A DNA stretch of 64,000 nt from assembly GCA_024403855.1 (NCBI GenBank), contig JAKSRC010000007.1:18531-82530 (forward strand), read 5' to 3'. This document shows, one piece after another, positions 44,510 to 53,036 of this stretch. How positions within the stretch are numbered: position 1 is the first letter of the stretch; every line of letters starts with the position of its first letter. Position numbers and translations under genes: made by a program. The notes under the pieces are model-generated. The model did no database searches and was not told the DNA's origin. It saw only the letters and a program-made list of their open reading frames with translations. This DNA comes from Saccharofermentans sp. GTDB taxonomy: Bacteria > Bacillota > Clostridia > Saccharofermentanales > Saccharofermentanaceae.

Positions 44510-44542
44510 TTGTTAGCCATAGATACAATCTATGGCTAACAA
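44510..44542. repeat. Perfect 14-bp inverted repeat upstream of metF
   Basis: TTGTTAGCCATAGA and TCTATGGCTAACAA flank TACAA. No T run follows in either direction, so it is not an ordinary terminator. It lies about 100 bp before the metF ATG, upstream of an A/T-rich stretch with a candidate minus-strand TATAAT. Operator or RNA regulatory hairpin are both possible. Confidence 0.7.
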
Positions 44543-44560
44543 TCAGCATTCTCCCAAAAT

Positions 44561-44597
44561 GAAAAACACCATCAAGTGCATATTGCTTGATGGTGTT
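44561..44597 (-). terminator. Terminator after the Sel1 gene
   Basis: Minus strand: AACACCATCAAG pairs with CTTGATGGTGTT (12 bp) around a nine-base loop; TTTC and further T residues follow. It begins 24 bp after the Sel1 gene stop. Confidence 0.9.
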
Positions 44598-44621
44598 CGC
44601 AGATGTCTCTTCTTCTCGGTA

Positions 44622-46436
44622 TCAGATTACTTCTATAACCTTTTTGTATTTGACTATATCCAAAGGAGCATCAGCTTCTGACTGTTCGAAAACGCGAAAA
44701 ACCATAGTCTTTTGAGGACCGGTCATGCCAGGAACGAGGACAAAATCACCCGGATTTACATTTAATCCATCACACAGATAATCGTATGTTTTACCGCCTG
44801 GTTCAAACTGAACACTGGCAAACTTATGCATTACTTTAGAGCCGGTCTCCTTCTCTGCCTTAATACGCAAATCAAACTTTTCAATGCTCAACACAAGTTT
44901 TCTCTTGTAGTAGAAGAAAAGTTCGTCTTTTTTCGCCTTAACCTTATCGATAATCAAAGTCTTGCTGTCTGTATAATTCTTGATCGTGCATTCTTTGGGG
45001 GCAAAGCAGGTAATCGAAGCAGACTTTTTGCAATATGAGATTTCCGGGAAAACAAACAACATATTGGGTGCGGGATCATACGCATTAGCCTTTAATCTGG
45101 TGAAAGTAATGCTGTTTCCCTGCTTGTTGGACTTAATCTTAAGTTCTATATTGCGAATGCTTCCAGTTAACAAGAGACGCTCAAAGAACACGACAGGATT
45201 AAGTGAAATGTATTTGTTTTTTATAGCATTGCCAAGTTCCTTTTTTACTTCTGAAAGCCCGGTTCTGATACTTGCTGATACGGTAGTTAATCCGAAGAAA
45301 TTACTCTTCTTCATTCGTTCATCGATTGCAAGTTTTGCAATCAGATAATAGTAGTAAGCAGTCATCAGATTCTTATAAGTTCCTTTGCCATGCTGATAGC
45401 AACTGGCAATTCTCAATGCGACATCGCTTAATACACAATCGCCATCACGAAGAAAGCGGGCGTAATTGTCATCATATAATTCCGTATACATTCTGAAAGC
45501 AGCTTCTTCATTTTGGAAAATGCCTTTACCGTCACGAATCATATCAGCAACTTTGTATCTGGCTTCATAGTAACCATAAAAGGCAGCTAAAGAAAAATAC
45601 TTATATGCTTCATCGTACTGAGGAACTCCGTTATTACATCTGCCATAGTAATAGATATAGCCGAGTGTATTTGCATACATAGCCTGATCTTTGCCTTTGG
45701 CGAGATTCATCAACTTAAGAAAGCACTCAAGCGACTTATTCCAGTCACAAGAGAAAACCGGATTGTCATTGCCATAACACGCGTAGCCTAATGTCCTGAG
45801 CGCATAGAGGTTGTCCTTTTCAGCGTATTCGATAAGAATCTTCTTGTAAATCTGCTGATCAACAGGATCCGCATCAGCCAATGAGTCCTCATTATAAAAA
45901 TATAAGAAGTCCAGCTTCTGCCCTTCTGTCAGAATCCACTGATCATGTGGTTTGCCTTTATTAACAGGATAATTAGCGATTCTCTGCTGCAATTTGATAA
46001 GTTCATTTACACAGTACGCCGGATCTTCATTACAATCCCAACGATATTCGTCAATTTCTTCAATCGCAGTAAATACACCTTTGACAAGTGCAGCATCCGA
46101 ATCATAAAAAGGATATGAACTACCGAGATAAATATCAAGTTCTTCAATAGTGTCATCCGGCTCTCCCACTAAAGCAGGAATATGAATCGCATCACCCAAT
46201 TGCCAATATAAATTGTCGTACCAGTCGTCAATTACGATATCGCAATCACATTCCTTGTCGATGAAGTGATCAATAGCAGATTTGATGTCGTCCAAAGACA
46301 AATAGAAAGGCTCGCTACATGCGAAGTTCACACTGTCAGGATCTTCAATTCCATTCGTCAGTTCTTCAAAACGAATTCGTCCACTAACAAATTCCTTAAC
46401 GCTATTGATATCAAGAACGATCTTCTTTTTACGCAT
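44622..46436 (-). CDS. Sel1-repeat protein
   Basis: 604 aa, no signal or membrane segment. Several Sel1-type TPR-like repeats lie at about residues 200-400 (for example LGYIYYYGRCNNG, YFSLAAFYGYYEARYKVADM, IRDGKGIFQNEEAAFRMY, SCYQHGKGTYKN). The flanking N-terminal 190 and C-terminal 200 residues are not recognised; the C-terminal part is beta-rich (LLTGSIRNIELKIKSNK). Sel1 repeats mediate protein-protein contact. SD AAAGGAGC. Confidence 0.75.
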   Translation of the reverse strand: MRKKKIVLDINSVKEFVSGRIRFEELTNGIEDPDSVNFACSEPFYLSLDDIKSAIDHFIDKECDCDIVIDDWYDNLYWQLGDAIHIPALVGEPDDTIEELDIYLGSSYPFYDSDAALVKGVFTAIEEIDEYRWDCNEDPAYCVNELIKLQQRIANYPVNKGKPHDQWILTEGQKLDFLYFYNEDSLADADPVDQQIYKKILIEYAEKDNLYALRTLGYACYGNDNPVFSCDWNKSLECFLKLMNLAKGKDQAMYANTLGYIYYYGRCNNGVPQYDEAYKYFSLAAFYGYYEARYKVADMIRDGKGIFQNEEAAFRMYTELYDDNYARFLRDGDCVLSDVALRIASCYQHGKGTYKNLMTAYYYYLIAKLAIDERMKKSNFFGLTTVSASIRTGLSEVKKELGNAIKNKYISLNPVVFFERLLLTGSIRNIELKIKSNKQGNSITFTRLKANAYDPAPNMLFVFPEISYCKKSASITCFAPKECTIKNYTDSKTLIIDKVKAKKDELFFYYKRKLVLSIEKFDLRIKAEKETGSKVMHKFASVQFEPGGKTYDYLCDGLNVNPGDFVLVPGMTGPQKTMVFRVFEQSEADAPLDIVKYKKVIEVI

Positions 46437-46578
46437 ATGTTTGCTCCTTTCAAATGAGACTAGTCTGAACTTTCACACCACTAAAATAACATAATGGCAG
46501 TCCCATTAATCTCCCTTTTCGGAGCAACGGAGGCTCTTTTTTGCCCTTCTTTCGAAAAAAACGCCGTCTTATTTTCGA

Positions 46579-47178
46579 TTACTTATCGCCGTAGAAAATG
46601 AACTCGCCGTCTTCATCCCACAAATCATCAAAACTGCCAGACTTTGAATCTTCGGTCTTTTCTCGCAGATAATCGATGTCGCAGTTGTCTTTGAAATACT
46701 GAATGAGAGCCCTTGTTTCATCGTTATCATCCCAATATTTCAGGTAATGGAATACGCATCTATTATCGAAAGATATTGCGTTAATATCTGCACCCTCATC
46801 AATAAGCCAGTATATGATTTCAGTATTATTTCTGTTCTTACGAAGAGCGGCAAGCAAAGGTGTCATAGGATACTTCGAATTGGAAACATCTATATCAGCG
46901 CCATTATCGTAAATCTCCTGGGCAATCTCATAGTCGACCTCACAGGCATACGCGAACAGAGAGATCTTTTCAGCATCTATACCTCTGAAGCACTCCTTAC
47001 AGTTCGCATCGTAATTACCTTTTCGAGCCATCTTAAGAGCATCTTTATAGTCGTCGCCATTAATCTCATAGTTACGTATTCTCTTAGCCAGTTTATAGGT
47101 GTCATCAAAGCTGCAAGATGCGAAAAGCAAAGAACAGATTGCTACCCATACCAACACTAATAATTTCTTATTCTTCAT
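46579..47178 (-). CDS. Lipoprotein with ankyrin-like repeats
   Basis: 199 aa from ATG 47178. Signal peptide KKLLVLVWVAICSLLFASC with lipobox LFASC (Cys about 22). Then ankyrin-like units: LFAYACEVDYEIAQEIYDNGADIDVSN, PMTPLLAALRKNRNNTEIIYWLIDEGADINAIS (both in outline). It is anchored on the outside of the membrane. Its partner is unknown. Acidic C-terminus. Confidence 0.75.
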   Translation of the reverse strand: MKNKKLLVLVWVAICSLLFASCSFDDTYKLAKRIRNYEINGDDYKDALKMARKGNYDANCKECFRGIDAEKISLFAYACEVDYEIAQEIYDNGADIDVSNSKYPMTPLLAALRKNRNNTEIIYWLIDEGADINAISFDNRCVFHYLKYWDDNDETRALIQYFKDNCDIDYLREKTEDSKSGSFDDLWDEDGEFIFYGDK

Positions 47179-47328
47179 CCCCGAAAATTCCTTTCTAAAT
47201 CTACAATTCATTATCTCATATTTCACTGTGTTGCGACTAAATAATCCTTCTCATATGATACAATCGCTAAGAAAGCTACTGTTCAAAAAGCCTTGTATTA
47301 AGGTCGCATTTATTTGAGTTACTATCAC

Positions 47329-48321
47329 ATGAGCGAAAGAAAACGAATCGATTATTTGGATTTTGCCAAAGGAATAGCAATTATCAGTGTCATGCTGGGA
47401 CACATAATTGACGGTTATTGCTGGCAAATTGTAAGTAGTTATGAGAATTTCGTGTTTTTCGCAGCTTCCGGATATTTCATTAACAGTAAGAACAAACTGG
47501 TACCATATATCTTAAAAAAGGCACGAGCACTTCTTCTGCCGGTTGCATTTGCCCAGTTTGTTTTCCTGACCATTTTTGCCTGCATCTCATTTCCAGAACA
47601 CGGAATTAAGGCTGTTGTTTTTTCCTTAAAAACTTTTTTCACATTTAAAGCAGCACTTGGTGTTACGTGGTTTTTCATCGCTTTGTTTTTGGCGACGATT
47701 CTGGTGAGACTGATCATCGCTATCAAATCAAAATTAGTCAGATCATTGCTTGTATTACTCTGCTTTATATCAGGTGTTGTCGCTTCTTTGTTTTTCTCTT
47801 CTCCTCAGGTAGTTTATGCCGGTTTATGTGCCGTTCCTTTTCTTTATATGGGGTATCTGTTAAGAGAATACAAAGATGGAATCATGACGCACTTGGGCAA
47901 ATATAAAGTCCTCATTTCGATTGTGATATCAGCGATATCTCTGTTCTATATACTTACGCCATTCATACATAAAGTTGACTTTATCCGCTGTGATTTTGAG
48001 ACACCACTTGATATTATCGGTCCGATAATGAGCGTCGCATTTATATTTATTATCTCCCTGCTGATTACTCGCAAAAGCAATATTATTTCGACAATATTTA
48101 CGGAGATTGGTAAAAGCAGTCTTTACATTCTGATCGTTCATTTCTGCGAGATGAACACTATTCCCTGGGCAGCTGTTCAGACGAAGCTTAGTCTTCCTTT
48201 TATCGCAATCATCTTTATCCGTCTTTTGCTTTCACTGACTCTTGGTTATGGCCTCTCGAAAATCAGCCTTATACGAAAACTTTTCGGCCAGAAAACAGAT
48301 GCTCAGTTGCAAAAACAATAA
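47329..48321 (+). CDS. Acyltransferase family 3 / fucose 4-O-acetylase-like
   Basis: 330 aa, ten membrane segments. Start MSERKRIDYLDFAKGIAIIS; ATG at 47329 is chosen, but a TTG at 47314 with AAGG nine bases upstream is nearly as good. MLGHIIDGY carries the conserved His. Such enzymes O-acetylate sugars in the periplasmic-side leaflet. The extended -10 TGATACAAT lies about 45 bp upstream. It could modify the polysaccharide made by the 18-28 kb locus, but no evidence links them. Confidence 0.83.
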   Translation: MSERKRIDYLDFAKGIAIISVMLGHIIDGYCWQIVSSYENFVFFAASGYFINSKNKLVPYILKKARALLLPVAFAQFVFLTIFACISFPEHGIKAVVFSLKTFFTFKAALGVTWFFIALFLATILVRLIIAIKSKLVRSLLVLLCFISGVVASLFFSSPQVVYAGLCAVPFLYMGYLLREYKDGIMTHLGKYKVLISIVISAISLFYILTPFIHKVDFIRCDFETPLDIIGPIMSVAFIFIISLLITRKSNIISTIFTEIGKSSLYILIVHFCEMNTIPWAAVQTKLSLPFIAIIFIRLLLSLTLGYGLSKISLIRKLFGQKTDAQLQKQ

Positions 48322-48325
48322 AGGA

Positions 48326-50278
48326 TCAACACTTAAATAATCCAATCAGCACATATCCAACTGCCGCTAACACTGCAAGCGGAATCCAGTAAGCAAATCT
48401 GATTTTTCTGTAAGGAATTACTCCACAACCAATTGAAGTTACTACAGGTGATGTTTCATCAAGATATGGGCACATTCCTTCGCCGATCAATCCGCCTGCA
48501 AGTGCTGCTCCCAAATACAAAGCGACATCGCCTCCGATTGATCTGGACAAAATGACGCTGATCGGAATAGCGATACCGTATGCACCCCAGTTCGAACCAA
48601 GCATGACGCATATTACTGCTGTCAGTAAATAAATGATAACCGGAACGAGGAAAACAGCGTCACCAACTACGCCTAATATTCCCTTTTCGAGAAGGGAGAT
48701 TAATCCAAGATCGATCATGCACTCAGAAATACGTTCGGACAGCACAAGTACCAGGATAGGCATAAGGGCATTGGCTATTCCGTCTGCCAATGTCTCGAAA
48801 TAATGCTTAGGTGTGAAAAGTCTTCGGCCGATATAGAAAACATACATAAAAATCAAAGTGATGATCAATCCGGATACTGCATCCAAAGAGAATGTTCCAC
48901 CGTTCTGGATCGTGCCGCTGATGATGGTCGCAAGTATAAGAACGACCATCGGAAGGATCAGATTGATTACGTTGCCAACTACTTTATCATCAGACACATC
49001 ACCGAAATACTTTTCAGAACCATTAGGCCACGGTTTTCCGCCTCTGTCGACGCGCTTCTGAGCAAGCTTAAGCTGTTTATTCTGCGGAAGGATTCCAATA
49101 CAAAGAAGCAGTGCGAAAACCAATACCAGGATGCCAACCATATTATACGGAATAGATCTCAGGAAAACCGTACCGCCATCTTTGCAATACATGGCAATCC
49201 AACCACAGATATAGGCACCCCACAAAGAAAACGGAATCATGGAACATATTGCTACAGAAAAGCTTCCAAGAAGGGCTCTCTTTTCGCGTGGGATCTTAAG
49301 TTTGTCAGATATATCGTTAAGACAGAACGCCGCTGTAATAACGTTCAGACATTCATCTATGCATACCAAAAGCATAATACCGAGCATGGCAAACATGGAA
49401 CCTGATCTGGTCTTTATCCTCTTCTCTGCGATTTTGCGGAAAGCACTTACAACACCTGATGCCGCCATAAGAGCAGCAACAATCTCTACCATAGCCATAA
49501 TGGTTATCGTCTTACCGGTATCTTCATTTCCGATTCCGACAACAAGCATAGACCCAAAGCCTGTAATAAAGTGACCTTTATTAAGCATTCCGGCCATAAG
49601 AAGCAAGGTGAGAATCATTCCTTCTACGATGCGCCTGGTCTTAAGTGTAAACGCCATAAGGAAGAACATTGGCAGGAGCTGCCACCAGATAGGAAGCTGA
49701 TCCGAATTCGTCATCTTGGGCGCCATTATCGCTACTACAATAAAGAAAAGCAGTGCCACACCATATGTTGCAAGAATATCTGCTGGCTTTACATCTTTTT
49801 GCTTTTCCGGAGACCACATGACTCCACGGCTTTTCCTGGTCAGTGATTCAATTTTGGCATGCTTGTCAGAGACCTGACTATAAGCCTGCTTCAGCATTCT
49901 GCCGGTAATTTTCGGATGCCTTCCAATCAGGTCTAAGAAGTCCTCTGAATGCATTTTGTAAGCGACAACATGACCTTTTGCTTTTACGGTAGTCAGTCGC
50001 TTCTCGCCGGTAATAATTGCATACTCGCCAAAGTAATGACCGGCGAACAATTCATTAACTTCTTCACCTTCATTGTTAAGAACTACAGTCTGTCCATCCT
50101 CAATAAAAAACATGCCATCAGCATCGTCACCTATCGTGACGATATCCTGATTGTTATCAAAGGATAAGCGTTCCATTCCTTTCAGAATCAGAGATGCTTC
50201 CTTGATATCAATATCAAAACAGGAAGCAATATGCTTCTCATTAATGATCTTTGCTTTGGGCTGCCTGGAGTTTTTCAT
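48326..50278 (-). CDS. NhaC-type antiporter with N-terminal cyclic-nucleotide-binding domain
   Basis: 650 aa. Residues 15-130 form a cNMP-binding domain (IVTIGDDADGMFFIEDGQTVVL, then LFAGHYFGEYAIITGEKRLTTVKA; in outline). The rest has about 12 membrane segments and NhaC-family features: IDECLNVITAAFC, MLGSNWGAYGIAIPI and GEGMCPYLDETSPVVTS. The usual role would be Na+/H+ exchange gated by a ligand. The FGEYAIITGEKRLTTVKA form keeps the Glu but has EKRLTT at the place of the RxA of classical cyclic-nucleotide sites. It is directly downstream of niaR (1 bp), so niacin-linked regulation is likely. Confidence 0.82.
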   Translation of the reverse strand: MKNSRQPKAKIINEKHIASCFDIDIKEASLILKGMERLSFDNNQDIVTIGDDADGMFFIEDGQTVVLNNEGEEVNELFAGHYFGEYAIITGEKRLTTVKAKGHVVAYKMHSEDFLDLIGRHPKITGRMLKQAYSQVSDKHAKIESLTRKSRGVMWSPEKQKDVKPADILATYGVALLFFIVVAIMAPKMTNSDQLPIWWQLLPMFFLMAFTLKTRRIVEGMILTLLLMAGMLNKGHFITGFGSMLVVGIGNEDTGKTITIMAMVEIVAALMAASGVVSAFRKIAEKRIKTRSGSMFAMLGIMLLVCIDECLNVITAAFCLNDISDKLKIPREKRALLGSFSVAICSMIPFSLWGAYICGWIAMYCKDGGTVFLRSIPYNMVGILVLVFALLLCIGILPQNKQLKLAQKRVDRGGKPWPNGSEKYFGDVSDDKVVGNVINLILPMVVLILATIISGTIQNGGTFSLDAVSGLIITLIFMYVFYIGRRLFTPKHYFETLADGIANALMPILVLVLSERISECMIDLGLISLLEKGILGVVGDAVFLVPVIIYLLTAVICVMLGSNWGAYGIAIPISVILSRSIGGDVALYLGAALAGGLIGEGMCPYLDETSPVVTSIGCGVIPYRKIRFAYWIPLAVLAAVGYVLIGLFKC

Positions 50279-50279
50279 C

Positions 50280-50798
50280 TTATTCGCTTAAGAGGATTCC
50301 TAATTCTTTAAGTTTGGACACGACATGCTCGTAGCTTTCCTCAGTCGGACATTCAATTGTATGAAGATGAATTCCGTTAGTAAGTTCTGACAGAGAATGT
50401 GCTTTCTCTTTCTTTACTTCTGCAATGAACTGCTCAACGTCAAAACGTGAAGCTATCTGGAGCTGTCCGCTTATCTGACCATACAGGGGATGCTCTACGA
50501 TTACATCTATTATTTTGCAACCATAATCCACGATAGTGTTAAGTTCCAAAGCGGTGTCCTTATCACTGTGCTTAACTGCAATAGTTCTGATAATCGAATC
50601 CGTCGCATTATCAGCAATTACATATCCACGCGGTGTAGCAGTAACATTAATGCCCTGAGCTCTTATCAAGGCGATATCACCAACAATTATCTGTCTGCTT
50701 ACGCCAAATCTAGAAGCGAGTGAAGTCGCACTTATTGGTGCATCTGATTCACTGAGAATAGTAAGTATCTTTTCGCGTCTGTCGTTTCCTGTCAGCAT
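50280..50798 (-). CDS. niaR: NiaR-type transcriptional repressor (HTH-11 plus 3H domain)
   Basis: 172 aa from ATG 50798 (GGGGAAC upstream). N-terminal winged helix RREKILTILSESDAPISATS with FGVSRQIIVGDIALIRAQGI. The 3H domain has its three His: VKHSDKD, VEHPLYGQ and GIHLHTI. NiaR binds nicotinic acid and represses niacin and NAD synthesis or uptake genes in Bacillota. Divergent from the nicotinamidase-like gene with two matching operators between them; so it most likely represses both sides. Confidence 0.9.
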   Translation of the reverse strand: MLTGNDRREKILTILSESDAPISATSLASRFGVSRQIIVGDIALIRAQGINVTATPRGYVIADNATDSIIRTIAVKHSDKDTALELNTIVDYGCKIIDVIVEHPLYGQISGQLQIASRFDVEQFIAEVKKEKAHSLSELTNGIHLHTIECPTEESYEHVVSKLKELGILLSE

Positions 50799-50841
50799 TC
50801 TGTTCCCCATTGATATTTTTATGTGAACATTGTACCACAGC

Positions 50842-50854
50842 TGTCTTGACACCT
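50842..50854. promoter_or_regulatory. NiaR-type operator, half 1
   Basis: TGTCTTGACACCT overlaps the -35 of the plus-strand promoter and lies between the -35 and -10 positions of the minus-strand niaR promoter (-10 TACAAT with TGG at 50834-50829). Confidence 0.65.
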
Positions 50855-50873
50855 TAACATGAGAAGTTATAAT
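50846..50873 (+). promoter_or_regulatory. Promoter of the nicotinamidase-like gene
   Basis: TTGACA (50846-50851), 16 bp, TATAAT (50868-50873): consensus hexamers. The expected start of RNA is inside or next to the second operator at 50880-50895. Confidence 0.85.
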
Positions 50874-50879
50874 CAAGAC

Positions 50880-50895
50880 AGGTGTCAAGACACCT
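50880..50895. promoter_or_regulatory. NiaR-type operator, half 2
   Basis: AGGTGTCAAGACACCT: seven-base arms AGGTGTC and GACACCT around AA, the same core as operator 1 in reverse. It sits just after the plus-strand -10. Confidence 0.7.
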
Positions 50896-50921
50896 AATAA
50901 TACCTAGTGAGGAAATGTATT

Positions 50922-51464
50922 ATGGCAAAGTATGCAGTTATCGTAGTTGATATGTTAAACGACTTCGTTACAGGTGCGCTTGCATGTGAGCGCGGACAGG
51001 CTATCGTTCCTGATCTCGTTACTCTTTGTGATGCAGCACGCGAAAAGAATGTACCGGTTATTTTCTCAAATGATGCACATATCAAGGGCGTAGATAAAGA
51101 GCTTCAGTTCTGGGGCGATCATGCAATTGCAGGAACCGAAGGTGCTCAGGTTATCCCTGAACTCAAGGTAAGTGATAAGGACTTTGTAGTTCCCAAGAGA
51201 CACTACAGCGGATTCTTTGGAACAGACCTTAATAATCTCCTTAAGGATCTCGGCGTTGATACAGTTGTTATCACAGGTCTCCACGCACACATGTGCTGCA
51301 GACATACAGCAGCTGATGCTTACCAGAATGGTTACGATGTTGTAGTTCCTGAAGAGACAACAAACTCATTTACTGAAGAAGATTATCTCTATGGTTTGAA
51401 GTACTTCAAGGAAACATACGGTGCAGACGTTTGCAAGATGGCTGATCTTATTGCAAAGTTCTAA
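50922..51464 (+). CDS. Nicotinamidase-like cysteine hydrolase (isochorismatase family)
   Basis: 180 aa from ATG 50922 (GTGAGGAA upstream). Catalytic set: Asp10 (VIVVDMLNDFV), Lys92 (VVPKRHYSG) and Cys125 (LHAHMCCRH). Metal ligands of nicotinamidases are matched by Asp51 and His53 (NDAH) and His67 (WGDH). It would convert nicotinamide to nicotinate for NAD salvage. NiaR operators in front support this over an isochorismatase role. Confidence 0.82.
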   Translation: MAKYAVIVVDMLNDFVTGALACERGQAIVPDLVTLCDAAREKNVPVIFSNDAHIKGVDKELQFWGDHAIAGTEGAQVIPELKVSDKDFVVPKRHYSGFFGTDLNNLLKDLGVDTVVITGLHAHMCCRHTAADAYQNGYDVVVPEETTNSFTEEDYLYGLKYFKETYGADVCKMADLIAKF

Positions 51465-51487
51465 TTAACTGAAATTTACAAATTAAA

Positions 51488-51525
51488 ACCCCTTTTACCA
51501 TCCTCCCGGTAAAAGGGGTATTTTT
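51488..51525 (+). terminator. Bidirectional terminator
   Basis: ACCCCTTTTACC pairs with GGTAAAAGGGGT (12 bp) around eight bases. ATTTTT follows on the plus strand and TTTTAATTT on the minus strand, so it can end both the nicotinamidase-like and the DUF6512 transcripts. Confidence 0.9.
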
Positions 51526-51550
51526 ATGCCTTGTTTAAATAGTGCAAGTG

Positions 51551-52078
51551 TTAGTTTTCGAGCAGCATTGCATCGTCCATGAACACGAAGCCGCTGCCGG
51601 GATAAAATGTCAGGTAAATAATCGCTGCTGTTACGCCAATTGCAACTACAACCCAAAGATAGAATGTTTTTCCTATCCACGCACGCTTTCCTAAAAGGAG
51701 TGCCAGCAACGCACAGATGATCATATCGGCCATATAGAAAATAATGTCCAGGATCAATATGCTGGTTCCTGTGAAAGACTGGTAAAGAGCAAATACGCCA
51801 AGCTGAATCAGCATTGCTGCTATTCCGGACATGACGAAGCCGCCAAAGTAAGCTTTTTCTTTTGCGATAACGCTAATAATGATTCCTGCTACAAGGAAAG
51901 GATACCAGATCATCTTCATGTGTTCCCAGGTTGTCTCATTTACCGGGAATACTAATCCGATAACTTTTACGGCTGCTTCAGATGATACAAGATTGCAGAC
52001 GAAGTGCATGCATGTTCCGATAATACACATCAGAGCGATGCAGATAATTATGGTTCTTGTTGATACTCTTTTTTCCAT
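51551..52078 (-). CDS. DUF6512 membrane protein
   Basis: 175 aa, five to six membrane segments. PVNETTWEHMKMIWYPF about residues 45-61 is the signature I associate with DUF6512. Function unknown. SD AGGAAGA. It stands alone between the nicotinamidase-like gene and the MBL genes. Confidence 0.78.
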   Translation of the reverse strand: MEKRVSTRTIIICIALMCIIGTCMHFVCNLVSSEAAVKVIGLVFPVNETTWEHMKMIWYPFLVAGIIISVIAKEKAYFGGFVMSGIAAMLIQLGVFALYQSFTGTSILILDIIFYMADMIICALLALLLGKRAWIGKTFYLWVVVAIGVTAAIIYLTFYPGSGFVFMDDAMLLEN

Positions 52079-52209
52079 TGTTCTTCCTGTCTTTCATTTA
52101 GGCTTAACAACTGCAAAATGCAATCATTATATGAGTCTGGGTCGAAAGTCATTATACTCACGAATTCTAAAAACTCGTTGAGCATAACAATGGAAAAATG
52201 CCCAACAAC

Positions 52210-53010
52210 TTATAAATTAATCACTTCAAGATCATCAGGAACAAAAAGATTGCCTGAATAATATGTGGCGCCTTCTTCTCCATAGAGGTTCTTGCGTGAA
52301 AGAATATTCTTATCTTCTGTGTGATACAAAACCAGATTAGGAACATCCATTGCAGCAGCTAATTCGCACGCTTCCTTAACAGTCGAATGGTGCTTTTCAT
52401 AAGGCTTATATTCTTCACGCTGACCATATAAACAGAATGCTTCGTGCAAGAGCCACTTTGAGCCTCTGACATATTGTTCTTCGTGCTCCTTATATGGTTC
52501 ATCACCGCAACAGGTAAGACGGCCTCCATCACCCATATCAAGCATGAATCCGAACTGCTTATCCTTGGTCGACTGGATATCGAAAAATGTGACATCATGG
52601 CCAATGACCTTTCTGGACTCACCATCCTTAACCTCAACAAAATGAATGCGCTTACCAATAAATGCGACCTGCTTTTTAGCAAGAAGCTTAGTTGCCATAT
52701 CACTTAAGATCTCAAGAACTTCAGCATGAGAATAAATAGTAAGGTCACCTTCATACTTGCCCTTGGCGATATCCTGACATGCTGCTCTGATGAGCCACAC
52801 AATGCCAAGGATATGGTCGATATGCTTATGCGTTACGAAAATATCGTGTATATCTCTGATTGCTATTCCGGCTTTTTTGAGCTGAACAAGAATACCGCTT
52901 CCACCGCCGCCATCAACGAGGAAATTCTTATCTTCATCACTAATTACAAAACAGGTGTTATAACATTCAGTTACCATCGCACAGCCTGTTCCAAGAATCG
53001 TCATTTTCAT
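52210..53010 (-). CDS. MBL-fold metallohydrolase (RNase Z-like)
   Basis: 266 aa. MILGTGCAM-type start, and the metal motif THKHIDHILG (His-x-His-x-Asp-His; about 60-69). Later zinc ligands: His in HEAFCLYGQ and Asp in GDGGRLTCCGDEPY. Length and shape resemble RNase Z/BN or phosphodiesterase-type MBL proteins. No tRNA-processing exosite is recognisable. Co-directional with the MBL gene at 53037 (26 bp). Confidence 0.85.
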   Translation of the reverse strand: MKMTILGTGCAMVTECYNTCFVISDEDKNFLVDGGGGSGILVQLKKAGIAIRDIHDIFVTHKHIDHILGIVWLIRAACQDIAKGKYEGDLTIYSHAEVLEILSDMATKLLAKKQVAFIGKRIHFVEVKDGESRKVIGHDVTFFDIQSTKDKQFGFMLDMGDGGRLTCCGDEPYKEHEEQYVRGSKWLLHEAFCLYGQREEYKPYEKHHSTVKEACELAAAMDVPNLVLYHTEDKNILSRKNLYGEEGATYYSGNLFVPDDLEVINL

Positions 53011-53036
53011 ATGTAAGAAGTCTCCTTATAAACCGG

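Noticed and set aside
44413..44621. SAM or cobalamin riboswitch before metF
   Set aside because: No conserved riboswitch core is recognisable; only the inverted repeat and the Sel1 terminator were found.
46500..46560. Plus-strand terminator near GGAGCAACGGAGGCTC followed by T residues
   Set aside because: The stem is only about four base pairs, and no plus-strand gene lies upstream.
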